64,000 nucleotides of DNA, taken from Byssochlamys sp. IMV 00236 (lineage: Eukaryota > Ascomycota > Eurotiomycetes > Eurotiales > Thermoascaceae). How positions within the stretch are numbered: the stretch's first letter is position 1; each line of letters opens with the position of its first letter. The notes under the pieces were generated by a model. It searched no databases, had not been told where the DNA came from, and worked only from the letters and a program-made list of their open reading frames with translations. A program made the translations under genes and the position numbers. Positions 47,884 through 59,592 of the stretch are shown here, in pieces. The stretch spans positions 496,001-560,000 of the forward strand of contig MSJH02000698.1 of NCBI GenBank assembly GCA_001931875.2, read 5' to 3'.

Positions 47884-50800
47884 TGAGAAGCGTAGTAATC
47901 AATAACTAACTAGCAAGTGAAATGATGATGACTTGAGCAACCTTGTCGACGTAGGATCCTGGTCTTCCCCTCCTTGTCTGCGACTAGGTCCGACATGTAG
48001 ATACTGTAGAATCTAGATACTAGAAATGTAAACCCAAACCGCGGGGACGCCCCTTGGCGGCAGCGGCAGCGGCAGGAAGGACAATGGATCGGCGGCAAGA
48101 TTAACCCCATCCTCCAATATCTGACTGTTGCGCGATAGAAAAAGATCCGGTCGTCTATGTCGCTAGTAGTATCGCACAGCTGTCCGGTTGCCCGAGCTGA
48201 GATCAGCTGAGGAGACTGTAACTATCTGTCTTCCGCAGCAATATGCAACGTCGGCTGCGCCCGAGGGTGTCACAGAAGAACCAATCCACCAAGCCGGCCT
48301 ATTAACATCCGTGCCTAGAAAAGATCGCATGGCGCCGGCTTGATACCAGTCAAGATGACCGCAGAGAGCACGAGGTCCTGTAACTTAACGATAAGCTGAG
48401 GGGTAACTGCTCATTCTCTAATCTCGCAGATGAGCGTCGTGCCCCCAGGCATAAACACTCGTCCAGTGTCATGAGACGTTGCTTAGTACCCTGATTAGGA
48501 AGCACAGTGAGTCACTAACACCCAAGTTACACGTTAGTCAACTTCCCTCATGTGGATAGCTGCGCGACCTTGACAGCGATCGTTTGCCATACACTGTGCC
48601 AGTACGTACTGAGGGAGGAGAACTCGAAATAGCCGTTTTGTAGGGGTCGAATATCCACAGGGACTATCCCACGACAAAGAACCGCTAAAAACAACGTCGA
48701 CCTTTCCAGGACCAGGATCAATTTGAATCCTAGATAACTGGATCTTGTCGAGGCAACGCTGTTATAGTGACAGAGACATCGTTGTGACCATTGACCGATG
48801 CCATCGTATCAGACATGTCATGTCGCACGAGGGACAAGACAATATGGCATAATCATCATCGAGAGCATCCCAGACGCACAGACACACTGGGATGAGCCGC
48901 AAAACAACAGCTGGCACGGGGGCCGAAGGAGGGGATCGGAAGACGGTCTGGAGGAGCGGTGCCGCATCTCGCAGCCGACGAGACTGTTGAAAATCATTGG
49001 AACGGTTGGCTGCAAGGCTGCAAGGCTGCAGCGGTCGCATGAAGCGGTAAGAGCATAAGACCGGCAGAAACAATAAAAGCTTCAATACAAGAAATCCTAA
49101 ACTGGACAGCGGTCTCAGCATCAGCGGTAAGCCCCTCGTAGGGCAGGAAAAGAAACGGTCCTCCGGGACTGGCTGTCGTGAATCACCCCTTATAATACCA
49201 TCACGAGGCGCGATGCCCTGTCCACTGGTGTCAAGGCTCCAATGTAATTAATTAGTACGAAGCAGAGAGCTAAGTTAATCAACAAACAAAAGGAGCGAAT
49301 TGCTGGCATGATTGGTGTGAATCAGATCGCTGCTTTGCGACTTGGCGATCGTCCTGTTGCAATACTGTCCATACAGGCGCGATACGAGGGCACCCACAAT
49401 CTGCGAACCCTTAACGGTCTCCCCGCTGATGCACCGAACGATTGGGACCTGAAGAGCAGAGGAGCCTGAGGAGGTGACTGGAAGCTCCACCGCTGATTTC
49501 ACTTCTCTACGGAGTCTGAGAGAGCGCATAGGCCGCTTTCCCCTTTCAACTCCTTTCTCGAAGGTGTCGCGACAGTAGTAGCATGATGATCGTGTCTTTG
49601 AGCTCGGTCCTGTCTGATCTACCGTTGGTGCTTCATCGCTGGCTGACAGCTAAGCAGACTGGTTAGTTACCATGTGGTGGGCTGGCATGATTTGTGCGCA
49701 AATCACCGTGCCCTATCTTGTGCCATCACCCTGCAGCGGCCATGATGAAACACGGTTGCGAGCGACAGCCGAAAAGCAGCCTTACAGCAGGCAACTGTGA
49801 TGTCGTGATAGTCGGGGAAATGCTGCTGAAGGGCCCCAATCATCATCAAGGGTTAAAAGTCGCGGTGTAGACAAGCGTGCTGCGTGCCCAAGGTGCAGCT
49901 CGTAGACTACATGGAGAAAAAGACATGATTTGTGCTGGCAACAGCGGTGTTCTAAAGATTTCAGGCGGGCTTTGGGGCTGAGTGGTGTGGATTCAAACCT
50001 CCGAAATTAAATGTCATATCTCAATTGTTCGACGGTCCTCTTGGCCTGCCAGTAGTGTTAGCCCTGGCAGCCTGGCAGGGAACGAACACCTTTTTATCAA
50101 CGGGGCCCGTCACCTTCCGTACGGCTTCCGGGTTCGCCTGCAAACGGTGTTGAGGTCGGTTCATCGTAGCACCTTTTAGCGAGCACCCTGAACGTCGACT
50201 TGCGGGTCGCGAAAGGAGCACGTCAGGGCATTCATTATTGTCGCCAGTATCTATAGATTATTTCCGTATTGAAATAAGAAGACAATACAATAGGGTGGGT
50301 CATCGCTGTTACCTGCTCACTGGAAAAGCAAGGTAGATCGATCGGAGGAGGGGCGATGAGTAGAGTTCATCACATTGTTCCAAGTCCAAGAGCAATCCAA
50401 CAAAACCCATTGCTCCGTCAACTCAACCATATGGTACTACTATCTATCCCCAACCCAAACCTACTGGCCAGGATATCTCATTACATGATAAGGCATGGCA
50501 TGATCCTTTTATCGACCGCCATTCGGTACCAAGGGTTTCCTCTCCACACAATAGAGTTAGTTAATTAATTACCATACGCAGCTGCGAGATACGCAGGAGC
50601 AGATCTCCGGCAGGAGATGATGATGGTCCTTCTGAAACGTCCCGTCTCTGTGAAATTGACACTGACATTCCCCAGAAAAGATCGACCAATGACCAGAGTT
50701 ATGGGATCCGCACATTCTGCCTTCTTCGACCCTGTCTCCGTCTGCTGCGCTCTTCTTGCAGCCCAAACCTCGGGCTTCACGCAGACCAGGAGGGGAGAAG

Positions 50801-51590
50801 TGTTGATTAGCACTGCCAGTGGAATCTTGGGCAGGTGTGCGGTGGCCGTTGCTATGCGCTGCTTGACTGCAGCAAGAGTATTGGCTCGAAGTAGTATCGT
50901 GATTCTCGTAGCTCATAGGTCCGCCTCTGGTCGTTTTCTTGACAGCGCAAAAAAGCTCGAGTGTCGCAGGGGAGAACAGTCATCGCAGCATCCACATCAT
51001 ACCCATATTGCCCATCCCGCCTAAGGAAATAAATTATTCAGTAGTTCTTATTAAGTCCTCCCTTGCACCCGCCCGCAGTGCACCACGGACCTCGACATAC
51101 TTTATGGTGGTCATCTCTGTTGCCTTTTACTCATCTGCGCCGCACGATAACGAACATACTGCCATAAGACCAACTGCCCTTTTTTTCCCAGACACGAGTT
51201 TCGACAGCTGCTGGCTGCCTCTTGTTTTGCTCGACCGGGAACCGGTTGAAACGACATCGTCATCGTCACCCCGGGGGTGCAAGATATTACCATTATCGCT
51301 ATTATCCTTATCCTTCCTCATTTCAGGACCCTCCTCTGGCCTGAGGCGCAGAAGGGCAACCACTATCTAAGTTACAGACTGTAACTAACTAGATAGGGCG
51401 AATCGCGCCACAGCCGTGTGCCCTTTTTCTTGTTCTTGTCCATCAACTACGGAGTAGTTATTTCTGCCCCCCTGGAAAAGTTGAGCCACCATACCAGACG
51501 TATCGATACGGTCACCGTATGCGAACACGATACCGACCCGCATCCCGGTAACGATACGGTAATAATTCCCCACCCCGGCTCTGCAGGGCT

Positions 51591-51614
51591 TCCAATTCCA
51601 ATTCCAATTCCAAT
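51591..51614. repeat. CCAATT hexamer repeat
   Basis: Four tandem copies of a CCAATT unit occur here. Each unit contains a CCAAT pentamer, the box recognised by the Hap2/3/5 complex, though simple repeat growth explains the array equally well. Confidence 0.75.
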
Positions 51615-52991
51615 TATTCCACCCCCAAACGAGGCCCGCTTTGAAGAGTCACCATTGAAACATCGAACTAGGGCCGCTTGATCGAAGTTCCAATCGAACC
51701 TTCCAAAATTCTTCATCCCGCACGCCCATCCGTCCTGACAGCTCGCCGCTTAAATTGTATTACCTGGCAATATTATTCTCTCTCGACAATCATCTTCTCG
51801 ACCTCACATCCCGTTGACTTGTGCGCAAGCTTCAGTGTACCTTCTTCTCTGCTCGCGTCACTAAGTACTGTACCGCATGAGCCTGCGGTCCCTTTCTCGC
51901 TTCGTCAGCAACCCGCGGACTGTCCAAATTACTTTTCTTTTTGACCACCCCACGCGTAACGATCGTGCAGGACGTCCAGCTTGAGCGTCGAACACTACCA
52001 CCTGCGCGCAAAACGCCCCGGTCCAATCCACCGCAAGCAACGATCACAGGCGACAATTGCATGTCTTTCCGCATCGGTTCACGTGCATAGCTGTGTTGGC
52101 AGTCAAATCTTCGTTCTGGTGATTAAGATTGTCATCAGCTCTGGAGACTTTATCCCGCCGCCCTATCCATCTCGCATGTACGGCAGGCCGACTGTGAACT
52201 AATTGGCTGGTCCTTCACGCAATTCCTCTTTCTAGCCAGCTGCCGACAAGGTCGACTTTGGCTAGGTACGTGCGCAGGCCGTCGACCTCGTTACTTGCAT
52301 CAAGCAGCCGCGAAATACCGCATTGCCCCTCTCTGCGGCTCCAGCCTCAATTGGTTGCCTGTTACCATCCCCTCCCTTCGTGCGAGGGTAGCTTTCCCCT
52401 CGTTCCGGCAGATCGACACTGGGGAGGGGCATTGAATCGCGATTGGGAGGCAGTCGTCAACGGTGGGAGGGACAGAAGAAAGAAATCGAAACGATCTGGC
52501 GAATTTGTGCAGGGGAACGCAGCCGGAAATCTCATTGTGTCCGGCGGACAAGGAGACAAGCATAAGAGGACTATCTCGGGGGTCGCACTGTCACTCACGG
52601 GCAAGGAAAGCCCTCGTGGGCAAGCTCCACAGCCACCAGCCGTTTCTTGATCAGCTCTCCAAGGAGTCTTTCAATTCTTCTTCTCGCGAGCGCTCTCCGG
52701 CAGGGCTACTTCGCATTGCATTGCAGGCAGGCCAAGATGCAGATATCAATAATCTGAGCAAACCTGCTTAGGACGTGACTCCCACGCTACATATCAAACA
52801 CGTTTTCTCCTGGGCCTCTTGCTCGATTCATAGCTGCGCAACCAGTCTATTATCTGCCTAAGCAGCTTGCTTGCTACCGCCCTGTCGCTTATTCGTCCCT
52901 TGGCGGGTCCAGGTGACTCCGACTCTGGCACGGTTCGCTTGCCTATAGTCGCCTTCTTTTCTGGAGCTGTGCTTTCCAGCTGATAGTTGAG

Positions 52992-55900
52992 ATGGCCTCT
53001 ACTGCTTCCTCCTCACCCTCCGCCATAAATGGCGACCCTCACACCAGTTCCAAATTCCCTGCCTCTCTTGCTCGACTTCCTCAGCTACACCATGTCATCA
53101 CATCTTTCCCCCTCAATATCACCACACCCCCGGCGTCAACTTCTGCATCTCCATCCGCAACCACCTCCAGCTCTGTCTTTGCAGGGCGCAGTTCCTCCAA
53201 TGCTTCCAGCCCAGCTACCACTCCGTTCCAGAGTGCCGCAGACGGTTTCCGAGGGCGACTGCTCCCTGGTACGCTTGCATCTCCTCTTCCCCTTGAGCTG
53301 GGTGAGTCCGTTATGGCCGTGCCCGGAAACGTCAACTCGAACAACGCGAGCGACCCCGTCATCTCCAGCAATGTCAAAGGCCCAGGTTTGATGCGAAGGA
53401 TTTCACGGGGTGCAGCTAACAAGCTCACGCGCAGGAGGCAATCGACATCTCACCATGACAAGAGAGATCACAGCTCGGGTCCTGTTATCATGCGCAGACG
53501 CAGTGACAGCAAGACCGGTGCGAACAGTGGCCGTGAGACGTCTCTAGACTCCAGCTATGAAGATGAGGACAACGAAGCAATCGATTTCCTGGGTCCTTGG
53601 TGCGGCTCGGAAGCCACTAGTATGACCAGTGAGCACCGGATGCCTATGGCACGCGAGGTTGGCACTGTTGCGCCCAAGGTCGATTCCTCGCTTCAGCGCG
53701 GTACACTCCTCACCAAAGTCACCAAGAAGAAGACGAGGTCGGTTCGGTTCTTCCTCGAGCTTGATTCAGCAAAAGTCTTCTGGGATCCGGCCAATCCTGC
53801 AAAGAGATTCTACATTGACGACATTAAAGAGATCCGTGTCGGGGTCGATGCGCGGAATTACCGCGAAGAACACCAGATCCCCCAGGATGTGGAGAGCCGC
53901 TGGTTCACGATCATCTTCGCTGATCCAGAGCGCTCCAAAGGCCGTCCCGTCAAGACCATGCACCTCATCGCACCCGATGATCACACTTTCGAACTTTGGA
54001 CGACCACGTTGGAGCATATCTCCAGGTACAGAATTGGCCTCATGGCTGGTCTGGCTGGATCCGGCCAGAGTGAGGCGGTCCTGAAGGCCCACTGGCAGCG
54101 AGAACTGTCCAGATTGTCAGCTCAAGGCCTGGCCGTGGGAGAAGAGGAAGGTTTGGACCAGTCTGCGATCGAAAGTGTATGTCGCAGTCTGCATATAAAC
54201 TGTTCACGGGACATGCTCCGTGCTCAGTTCTTGAAAGCCGATGTAGGAGCCAAGGGCAAGTTGAACTTTGGCGAGTTCAAAGAATTCCTCGCAGGACTGA
54301 AGGAGCGGAAAGATCTCAGAAATATCTTCGCAGAGCTGGCAGCCAGTCCCAAAGAAGGTCTGACGCTGGAAGAATTCCTGGTCTTCCTTCGCGAGATGCA
54401 GCGGGAGGATGTGGACACCGACAAAGAATACTGGGTGACCGTGTTTGAAAAGTTCGTCCGAAAATCCAAGTCCCGCGCCCAGAGTCTGCCTGAACCTTTG
54501 GAAGGTTACATGTGTCGAATGAATTTCGATGCTTTCTCATCGTTCTTGGCTTCTGCGTCGAACGGTATATATGCCTCTCGCGCTCCCCGATCGCCGTTTG
54601 ATCGACCGCTGAACGAATATTTCATCTCGAGTTCCCATAACACCTATCTACTTGGAAGACAGGTCGCTGGTGCGTCAAGCACAGAAGCTTATATCACTGC
54701 GTTGCAACAAGGATGCCGCTGCGTGGAGATTGACTGCTGGGACGGCGCAGACGGTCGTCCCATCGTTTCCCACGGAAGAACCATGACCAGCAGTGTTCTA
54801 TTCGCTGATTGCATCGCGGTGATTAACCGCTACGCTTTTCTTAAATCAGAGTTTCCACTTATTCTGTCTCTCGAGGTGCATTGCAATCCAGAGCAGCAGC
54901 TTGCAATGGTCAAGATCATGAAGGAGACATTTGGTGATCAGCTTGTACTGGAACCTTTGCTCACGAACTGTCCCATCCTTCCCACTCCCGAGGAATTAAA
55001 GCGCAGAATTCTCATCAAGGTAAAGACTTCAGATGAGGGCGATGAGAGTGACATTTTTACCGACACGAAAAGCACGACAAGCACCACGAGCACCACTGGA
55101 CGTAAGCGCAGTTCTAGTTCTCCGTTTACTCAAGCCACCATCCTGGAGAGTCCTAATCTAGCGTCCTGTCCACCACTCTCTAGCCCGCCCACCATTGGCC
55201 CTGGGGAAGGGGCGACCTCAAACTGGATGCCTGGCCGACGGTCAGCCACTACTACCAGCATGAGCAGCGCCACCGACGACAGCGATGGTGCACTCGGGTC
55301 CAGCAAGAGAGACAAGAGGAGACGCCATAAGAGTAAAATCACCAAGCCTCTCTCGGACCTGGGTGTCTATACCCGTGGATACAAGTGGCAGAGTTTCACG
55401 TCCTCCGACAGCAAGCGCTTCAACCATGTGTACTCTTTTGCTGAGAGATCCTTCGAGAGTATCTGCCGTGACTCTGAAAACAAAGTCCTCCTCGAGAAAC
55501 ACAATCGGAAATATCTTACCCGTGTCTACCCTTCTGGATTCCGTCTCCGCTCCTCCAACTTCGATCCCAATGCCTTCTGGCGGCGCGGCGTGCAGATGGT
55601 TGCTCTCAACTGGCAAACGTACGATGTGGGAATGCAGATGAATCAGGCGATGTTTGCTGCAGGGACAAATCGGACTGGATACGTACTGAAACCAGAAAGC
55701 TTACGCGCGCCGAATCTTGGTTTTGACTCGTTTTCGCTGCACGACGGACGACCTAAGATTGAAAGGAAGCTTGTCCGTTTCTCAGTAGACGTGATCTCTG
55801 CCCAGCAACTTCCGCGGCCCCGCAGTCTGGGGCCTGACGAGAACATCAACCCTTACATCGAGATCGAGATATTTAGTGCCGATGACAGGGGTCAGAGTCT

Positions 55901-56504
55901 GGCTTTTGGCGAAGGTGGTATGAATGCTTCCGCTCGTAATGGCATGTCTGGTATTGGTCTTCCTCATCGTAGGAGGACAAGGATTGAACAAAGCAACGGA
56001 TACAGTCCATTCTTCAACGACAAGTTCAAGCTGTCTCTAGAGACCAAATATCCGGATCTAGTCTTCGTACGATGGACTGTGTGGAGCTCACTTGACGGGC
56101 GAAGCGCTGGCAATAATAACAGCATTCAACTTGCCACATTCACGGCCAAACTGAGCAGTCTCTCTCAGGGTTACCGTTACCTGCCTCTGTACGATGGAAG
56201 CGGTGACCAGTATCTCTTCTCAACTTTATTCTGCAGAATTACCAAGGAAGACCCCGTGCCTGTCACGCGGCTTGATCTCGACGAGCTGAAGGCCGAGCGA
56301 GTAGGCATTTTCCGTCAGATAGGCCAGACTGTTTTCAAGCGTGCTGTATCCAGCGAGAGAACACGCGAAGACAAAGGCCGAGACAAGAGCATGTGTCTCG
56401 AGGACGAATCTGGCCGGAGTAGAGATTGCTCGCCAGCATTGACACCGACGATTTCGGCAGTCTCGAGCTCGTCGATTCCTCCTTTCAACCCTTCATCCAT
56501 TTGA
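52992..56504 (+). CDS. plcA: Phosphoinositide-specific phospholipase C
   Basis: This single exon encodes 1170 aa. A Ser/Thr/Pro-rich N-terminus (about 1-230) precedes a PH domain (about 235-345), then EF-hand-like helices (about 375-480, FGEFKEFLAG and LTLEEFLVFL). The catalytic X domain (about 540-685) has His549 in SSSHNTYLL and His594 in IVSHGRTM, the pair needed for cleavage. A long Ser/Thr-rich linker is followed by the Y domain (about 784-900, YTRGYKWQSF, NCFWRRGVQ-like NAFWRRGVQMVALNWQT). A C2 domain follows (about 925-1090, VDVISAQQLPRP). The enzyme cleaves PI(4,5)P2 to IP3 and diacylglycerol in a calcium-dependent way at membranes. Delta-type architecture makes the family certain; the gene name follows Aspergillus usage. 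Confidence 0.97.
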   Translation: MASTASSSPSAINGDPHTSSKFPASLARLPQLHHVITSFPLNITTPPASTSASPSATTSSSVFAGRSSSNASSPATTPFQSAADGFRGRLLPGTLASPLPLELGESVMAVPGNVNSNNASDPVISSNVKGPGLMRRISRGAANKLTRRRQSTSHHDKRDHSSGPVIMRRRSDSKTGANSGRETSLDSSYEDEDNEAIDFLGPWCGSEATSMTSEHRMPMAREVGTVAPKVDSSLQRGTLLTKVTKKKTRSVRFFLELDSAKVFWDPANPAKRFYIDDIKEIRVGVDARNYREEHQIPQDVESRWFTIIFADPERSKGRPVKTMHLIAPDDHTFELWTTTLEHISRYRIGLMAGLAGSGQSEAVLKAHWQRELSRLSAQGLAVGEEEGLDQSAIESVCRSLHINCSRDMLRAQFLKADVGAKGKLNFGEFKEFLAGLKERKDLRNIFAELAASPKEGLTLEEFLVFLREMQREDVDTDKEYWVTVFEKFVRKSKSRAQSLPEPLEGYMCRMNFDAFSSFLASASNGIYASRAPRSPFDRPLNEYFISSSHNTYLLGRQVAGASSTEAYITALQQGCRCVEIDCWDGADGRPIVSHGRTMTSSVLFADCIAVINRYAFLKSEFPLILSLEVHCNPEQQLAMVKIMKETFGDQLVLEPLLTNCPILPTPEELKRRILIKVKTSDEGDESDIFTDTKSTTSTTSTTGRKRSSSSPFTQATILESPNLASCPPLSSPPTIGPGEGATSNWMPGRRSATTTSMSSATDDSDGALGSSKRDKRRRHKSKITKPLSDLGVYTRGYKWQSFTSSDSKRFNHVYSFAERSFESICRDSENKVLLEKHNRKYLTRVYPSGFRLRSSNFDPNAFWRRGVQMVALNWQTYDVGMQMNQAMFAAGTNRTGYVLKPESLRAPNLGFDSFSLHDGRPKIERKLVRFSVDVISAQQLPRPRSLGPDENINPYIEIEIFSADDRGQSLAFGEGGMNASARNGMSGIGLPHRRRTRIEQSNGYSPFFNDKFKLSLETKYPDLVFVRWTVWSSLDGRSAGNNNSIQLATFTAKLSSLSQGYRYLPLYDGSGDQYLFSTLFCRITKEDPVPVTRLDLDELKAERVGIFRQIGQTVFKRAVSSERTREDKGRDKSMCLEDESGRSRDCSPALTPTISAVSSSSIPPFNPSSI

Positions 56505-57959
56505 GCTTTGAAAAGCTGAGCAGACTGGCGCTTTGCCAGCCGATTGCAGGTTTGGCGACCTGCTCCACAATATCGATACGAGCAACCACAGCCACTCTTA
56601 TCATCCAAAATATCAAAATTACGAACACCAAACAAACTATGTGCAAATAAAAGGAACGGCGTTTTTATCTTTTATATCGATGGGCGGGGATTTGCATCGG
56701 GAAGATTTCGGTATCCGGTTACTACTTAGCATGGGAGTGGGATAAATCATTCGAGTTCGGTATCGGGAGTTTTGTTTTTTCACCCTTCTTTCCTCTTTTA
56801 CCAGGCCAGGAGATGCGAGTTTCAGGCGCTTTCCCGTTTTCATGCATCGCATTATTTCCTGTGGCATCTGTCTCCGCCCTCTTTACTGTTTCCTTTGTTT
56901 GCGTCTTATCATACCCTCAGGCGATACCCTCTGCTCCCGAGTGACATTTTTACTCGTGTTTCCTTGTATGTCTTTGTATGCATGCATTACCCTCTCTGCA
57001 GGAGTTCGGCGACTGGGTTCATAATGGTGCAACGCATACCTTCTGTCTTGCGACGGACATGGACGTCTGTCAGCGGCTGCTACAGAGCACCGAGGAGCAT
57101 CTGAATCGCGGGCGCAAGGAATAAGTGAGCGTGCATCAAGGAGTTCCTGGGTGTCAGATCGGTTATCTGCGTATTGCCGCTGTGTTGGGTCTATTGAGAT
57201 TCACCTTACCATTTGAACCAAAACGGCCATATCGCTGCGGGCTATAACATGTAAAGACATGTGCCCCAGCTGATGGCTTGCCGCAATCGTTATTGTCGAA
57301 CTACCGGCAAGGAGGCGGAGCCTCTTTCGGGCCAAATACCTGTCGTGTACTCTTAGGAGGTTTTCTGTTCTTGACGTGTATTTTGCTAGTTAATACCTAT
57401 ATTTAATCAAACAATAGGGGGCAGGAATCCTCTACATATCAACCAGCTACTTTGTTTGAACATATCTTCTTAGATATTAATTATTCGACTCTTGGTAAAG
57501 TTAGTTTTTCAGGTACCATGTGCGGCAAAGCATCGAACTTATGATATCATTTGTTGACGCAAAAACTCGATCGACCAGATGTCATCCCAGGGCCATCTAT
57601 CCTAATTAACAACGGATCTCCAAACAGCTCGAAGAACAGGGAACCAAATTCCTCGACTTCCCTGCTCGCTCTGCATATCCGGATTAAAGTCCGTGCGGAG
57701 GAGTCCATTCTGCGGAGACTGAAAAGACGCGGGGAGATCTGCTTACCGCTATTATTGCGCATATCCGAACAAGGCAAGGGAAATAGATATCGGCTTGCAG
57801 CTATTATTATATGAAGCACAAATGCGCTGACGATAAAAGAGACATCGAGAGATTCTTCTTTAGTTGGGAGCCATCGTTTTGCTTATGCCCTTTACTCTAT
57901 CCTACCCGCATAGCATCTGGGGGCCAGCTGGAGTACTACTTCTTGACTAGAGCTTAACA
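56505..57959. other. Intergenic region between plcA and the first FMN enzyme
   Basis: This is the plcA 3' flank and the promoter of the next gene. Short frames at 57547-57819 on both strands are mirror images with no family features. Nothing else is recognised. Confidence 0.45.
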
Positions 57960-59414
57960 ATGACTACTGATAAGAAACACCACTCAGAACAGGAATCTCA
58001 GTCATCAAAAACGAAAGATGATCCAATTACCATCTCAGAGCTCTTCGGTCTAGCACAGAGAAAGCTCCCCAAGCAAATCTGGGACTTCTACGTCTCTGGA
58101 TCTGATGAAGGGTACGCCGTTAGGAGAAATAATAAGGCTTATGATAAGTATGCATGCCTGCCTGCCGGTCTGCCTCATCCCAGTAGGGATGAATATGCCA
58201 TTAGTCCTTAAGAAGAAGGAAGATTGCATTTCTGACGAATACATATATCTATCTAGACTACTCATCCGTCCCCGCGTCCTTCGAAATGTAGCTACTGTCG
58301 ACACGAGCACCGTGTTATTCGGTTATCGATATCCATTTCCCGTGGGAATTGCCCCGACCGCAATGCAGAAGTTAATTGGGGGAAATGGAGAGCTTGATAT
58401 GGCTCGCGCAGCGGCGAAGATTGGGACGACTATGATTTTGTCGACGCAGTCGACGACGACTTTGGAAGATGTTATCCAGGCTCCTGTGGAGGAGAGTGCA
58501 GGTGGGCAGCATCGTCCGGAGAATTTCTGGTTCCAGATCTATGTCTCTGTGAATAGGGAGAAGAGTGCAAGTTTGGTGAGAAGGGCTGAAGGTTTGTTCT
58601 TTTTTTCCCCACATCTGTGAACATTGCAATGCATCGCATTGCATGGATGGATTTGAATATTATACTAAATTCATTTCCACGGCCTACTACAGCTGCTGGA
58701 TACAAAGCCATCGTCCTTACAGTCGACACCCCCATTCTAGGGAACAGAATCAATGAACGGAAAACACCTCTCGTTCTCCCCAGTCATCTCCACCTCGCTA
58801 ATATCGAAGATCCGAATGATAAACCGAAAGTGCCTAGACCAACTATGAACCGACTCCTCATGGACGCCCGCACTGCAGAAGACGCATACAAACTCTCCCA
58901 GAATAATACCTCATCGGCAACCATGAACGACGCCAGTCTCACCTGGTCTGAAGCCATAGACTGGCTCCGCTCTCAGACGTCTCTCAAAATCATCCTGAAG
59001 GGAATCATGACGGCCGAAGATGCCCTCCTTGCCATCGAGCATGGGGCAGATGCCATCGTCGTTTCGAACCATGGTGGTCGTCAGCTCGATTCGGTATCTT
59101 CGACTATTGAAGCGTTACCTGAGATTGTGGCCGCGGTTCGAGGTCGGGTTCCTGTTATTTTGGACGGGGGTATTCGGAGAGGTAGTGATATCTTCAAGGC
59201 TCTTGCGCTGGGTGCGGATTTCACGCTCATTGGTCGTCCGTCGCTCTGGGGGTTGAGCCATTCTGGTCAGGGGGGCGTGGAGACGGTGTTGAATATTTTG
59301 GAGAGGGAGTTTTCTCGCACGATGACGTTGGCAGGGGCGAGGAAGGTTGGTGATATTCGGAGTGGGATGTTGGGGGTTGAGAAGAAGGATGGGTTTGGGA
59401 TTTCCAGATTATGA
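57960..59414 (+). CDS. FMN-dependent alpha-hydroxy-acid dehydrogenase/oxidase (lactate or glycolate type)
   Basis: Exons 57960-58147, 58257-58591 and 58693-59414 give 414 aa with matching phases. The TIM-barrel motifs are FYVSGSDE (active-site Tyr), GIAPTAMQKLI, FQIYV (second Tyr), TVDTPILGNR (Asp and Arg), ILKGI with Lys277, and VSNHGGRQLD with His301 and Arg304. The phosphate site ILDGGIRRGSD and IGRPSLWGL also match. All catalytic residues of glycolate and lactate oxidases are therefore present. There is no cytochrome b5 domain, so it is not a flavocytochrome b2. It oxidises a short-chain L-2-hydroxy acid to the 2-oxo acid, passing electrons to O2 or another acceptor. It is convergent with a second family member, 178 bp away. 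Confidence 0.93.
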
Positions 59415-59592
59415 GATGGGAGTTGATTTGAGTAGGGTATATATATAAGTGGCAGATTTGATCTTTGTTGGATATGAAGACAGTAAATGGATTTATGTTT
59501 GAGAATCTGTATATTTAGGCGTCGTAGTTGCTCTGGTCTATGATATTATCTGCCTAGATAGATTTATATCTCGGGACACTGCGAAAATCGCG
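59415..59592. other. Short convergent spacer between the two FMN genes
   Basis: Only 178 bp separate two convergent stop codons, so the transcripts probably overlap at their 3' ends. Confidence 0.6.

Larger units (their letters stand above)
41799..52991. other. 11-kb gene-poor region upstream of plcA
   Basis: No exon with recognisable protein similarity is found on either strand over about 11.2 kb. Open frames of 115-143 codons occur (for example at 43416-43769, 50617-51024 and 50939-51370), but they overlap antisense frames and lack family features. The region contains microsatellites at 45.05 and 46.12 kb, a CCAATT hexamer run at 51.6 kb, several TACGGAGTA copies, and inverted repeats at 46746 and 47848. 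From 51.9 kb to 52.98 kb the plus strand is C/T-rich and looks like a long leader of plcA. A possible leader intron runs from a GTACGT donor at 52266 to a TTTCCAG acceptor at 52979. Confidence 0.5.

Noticed and set aside
50617..51370. Overlapping plus-strand frames of 135 and 143 codons
   Set aside because: They overlap each other in different phases and antisense frames of similar length, with no domain, so chance is the simplest explanation.
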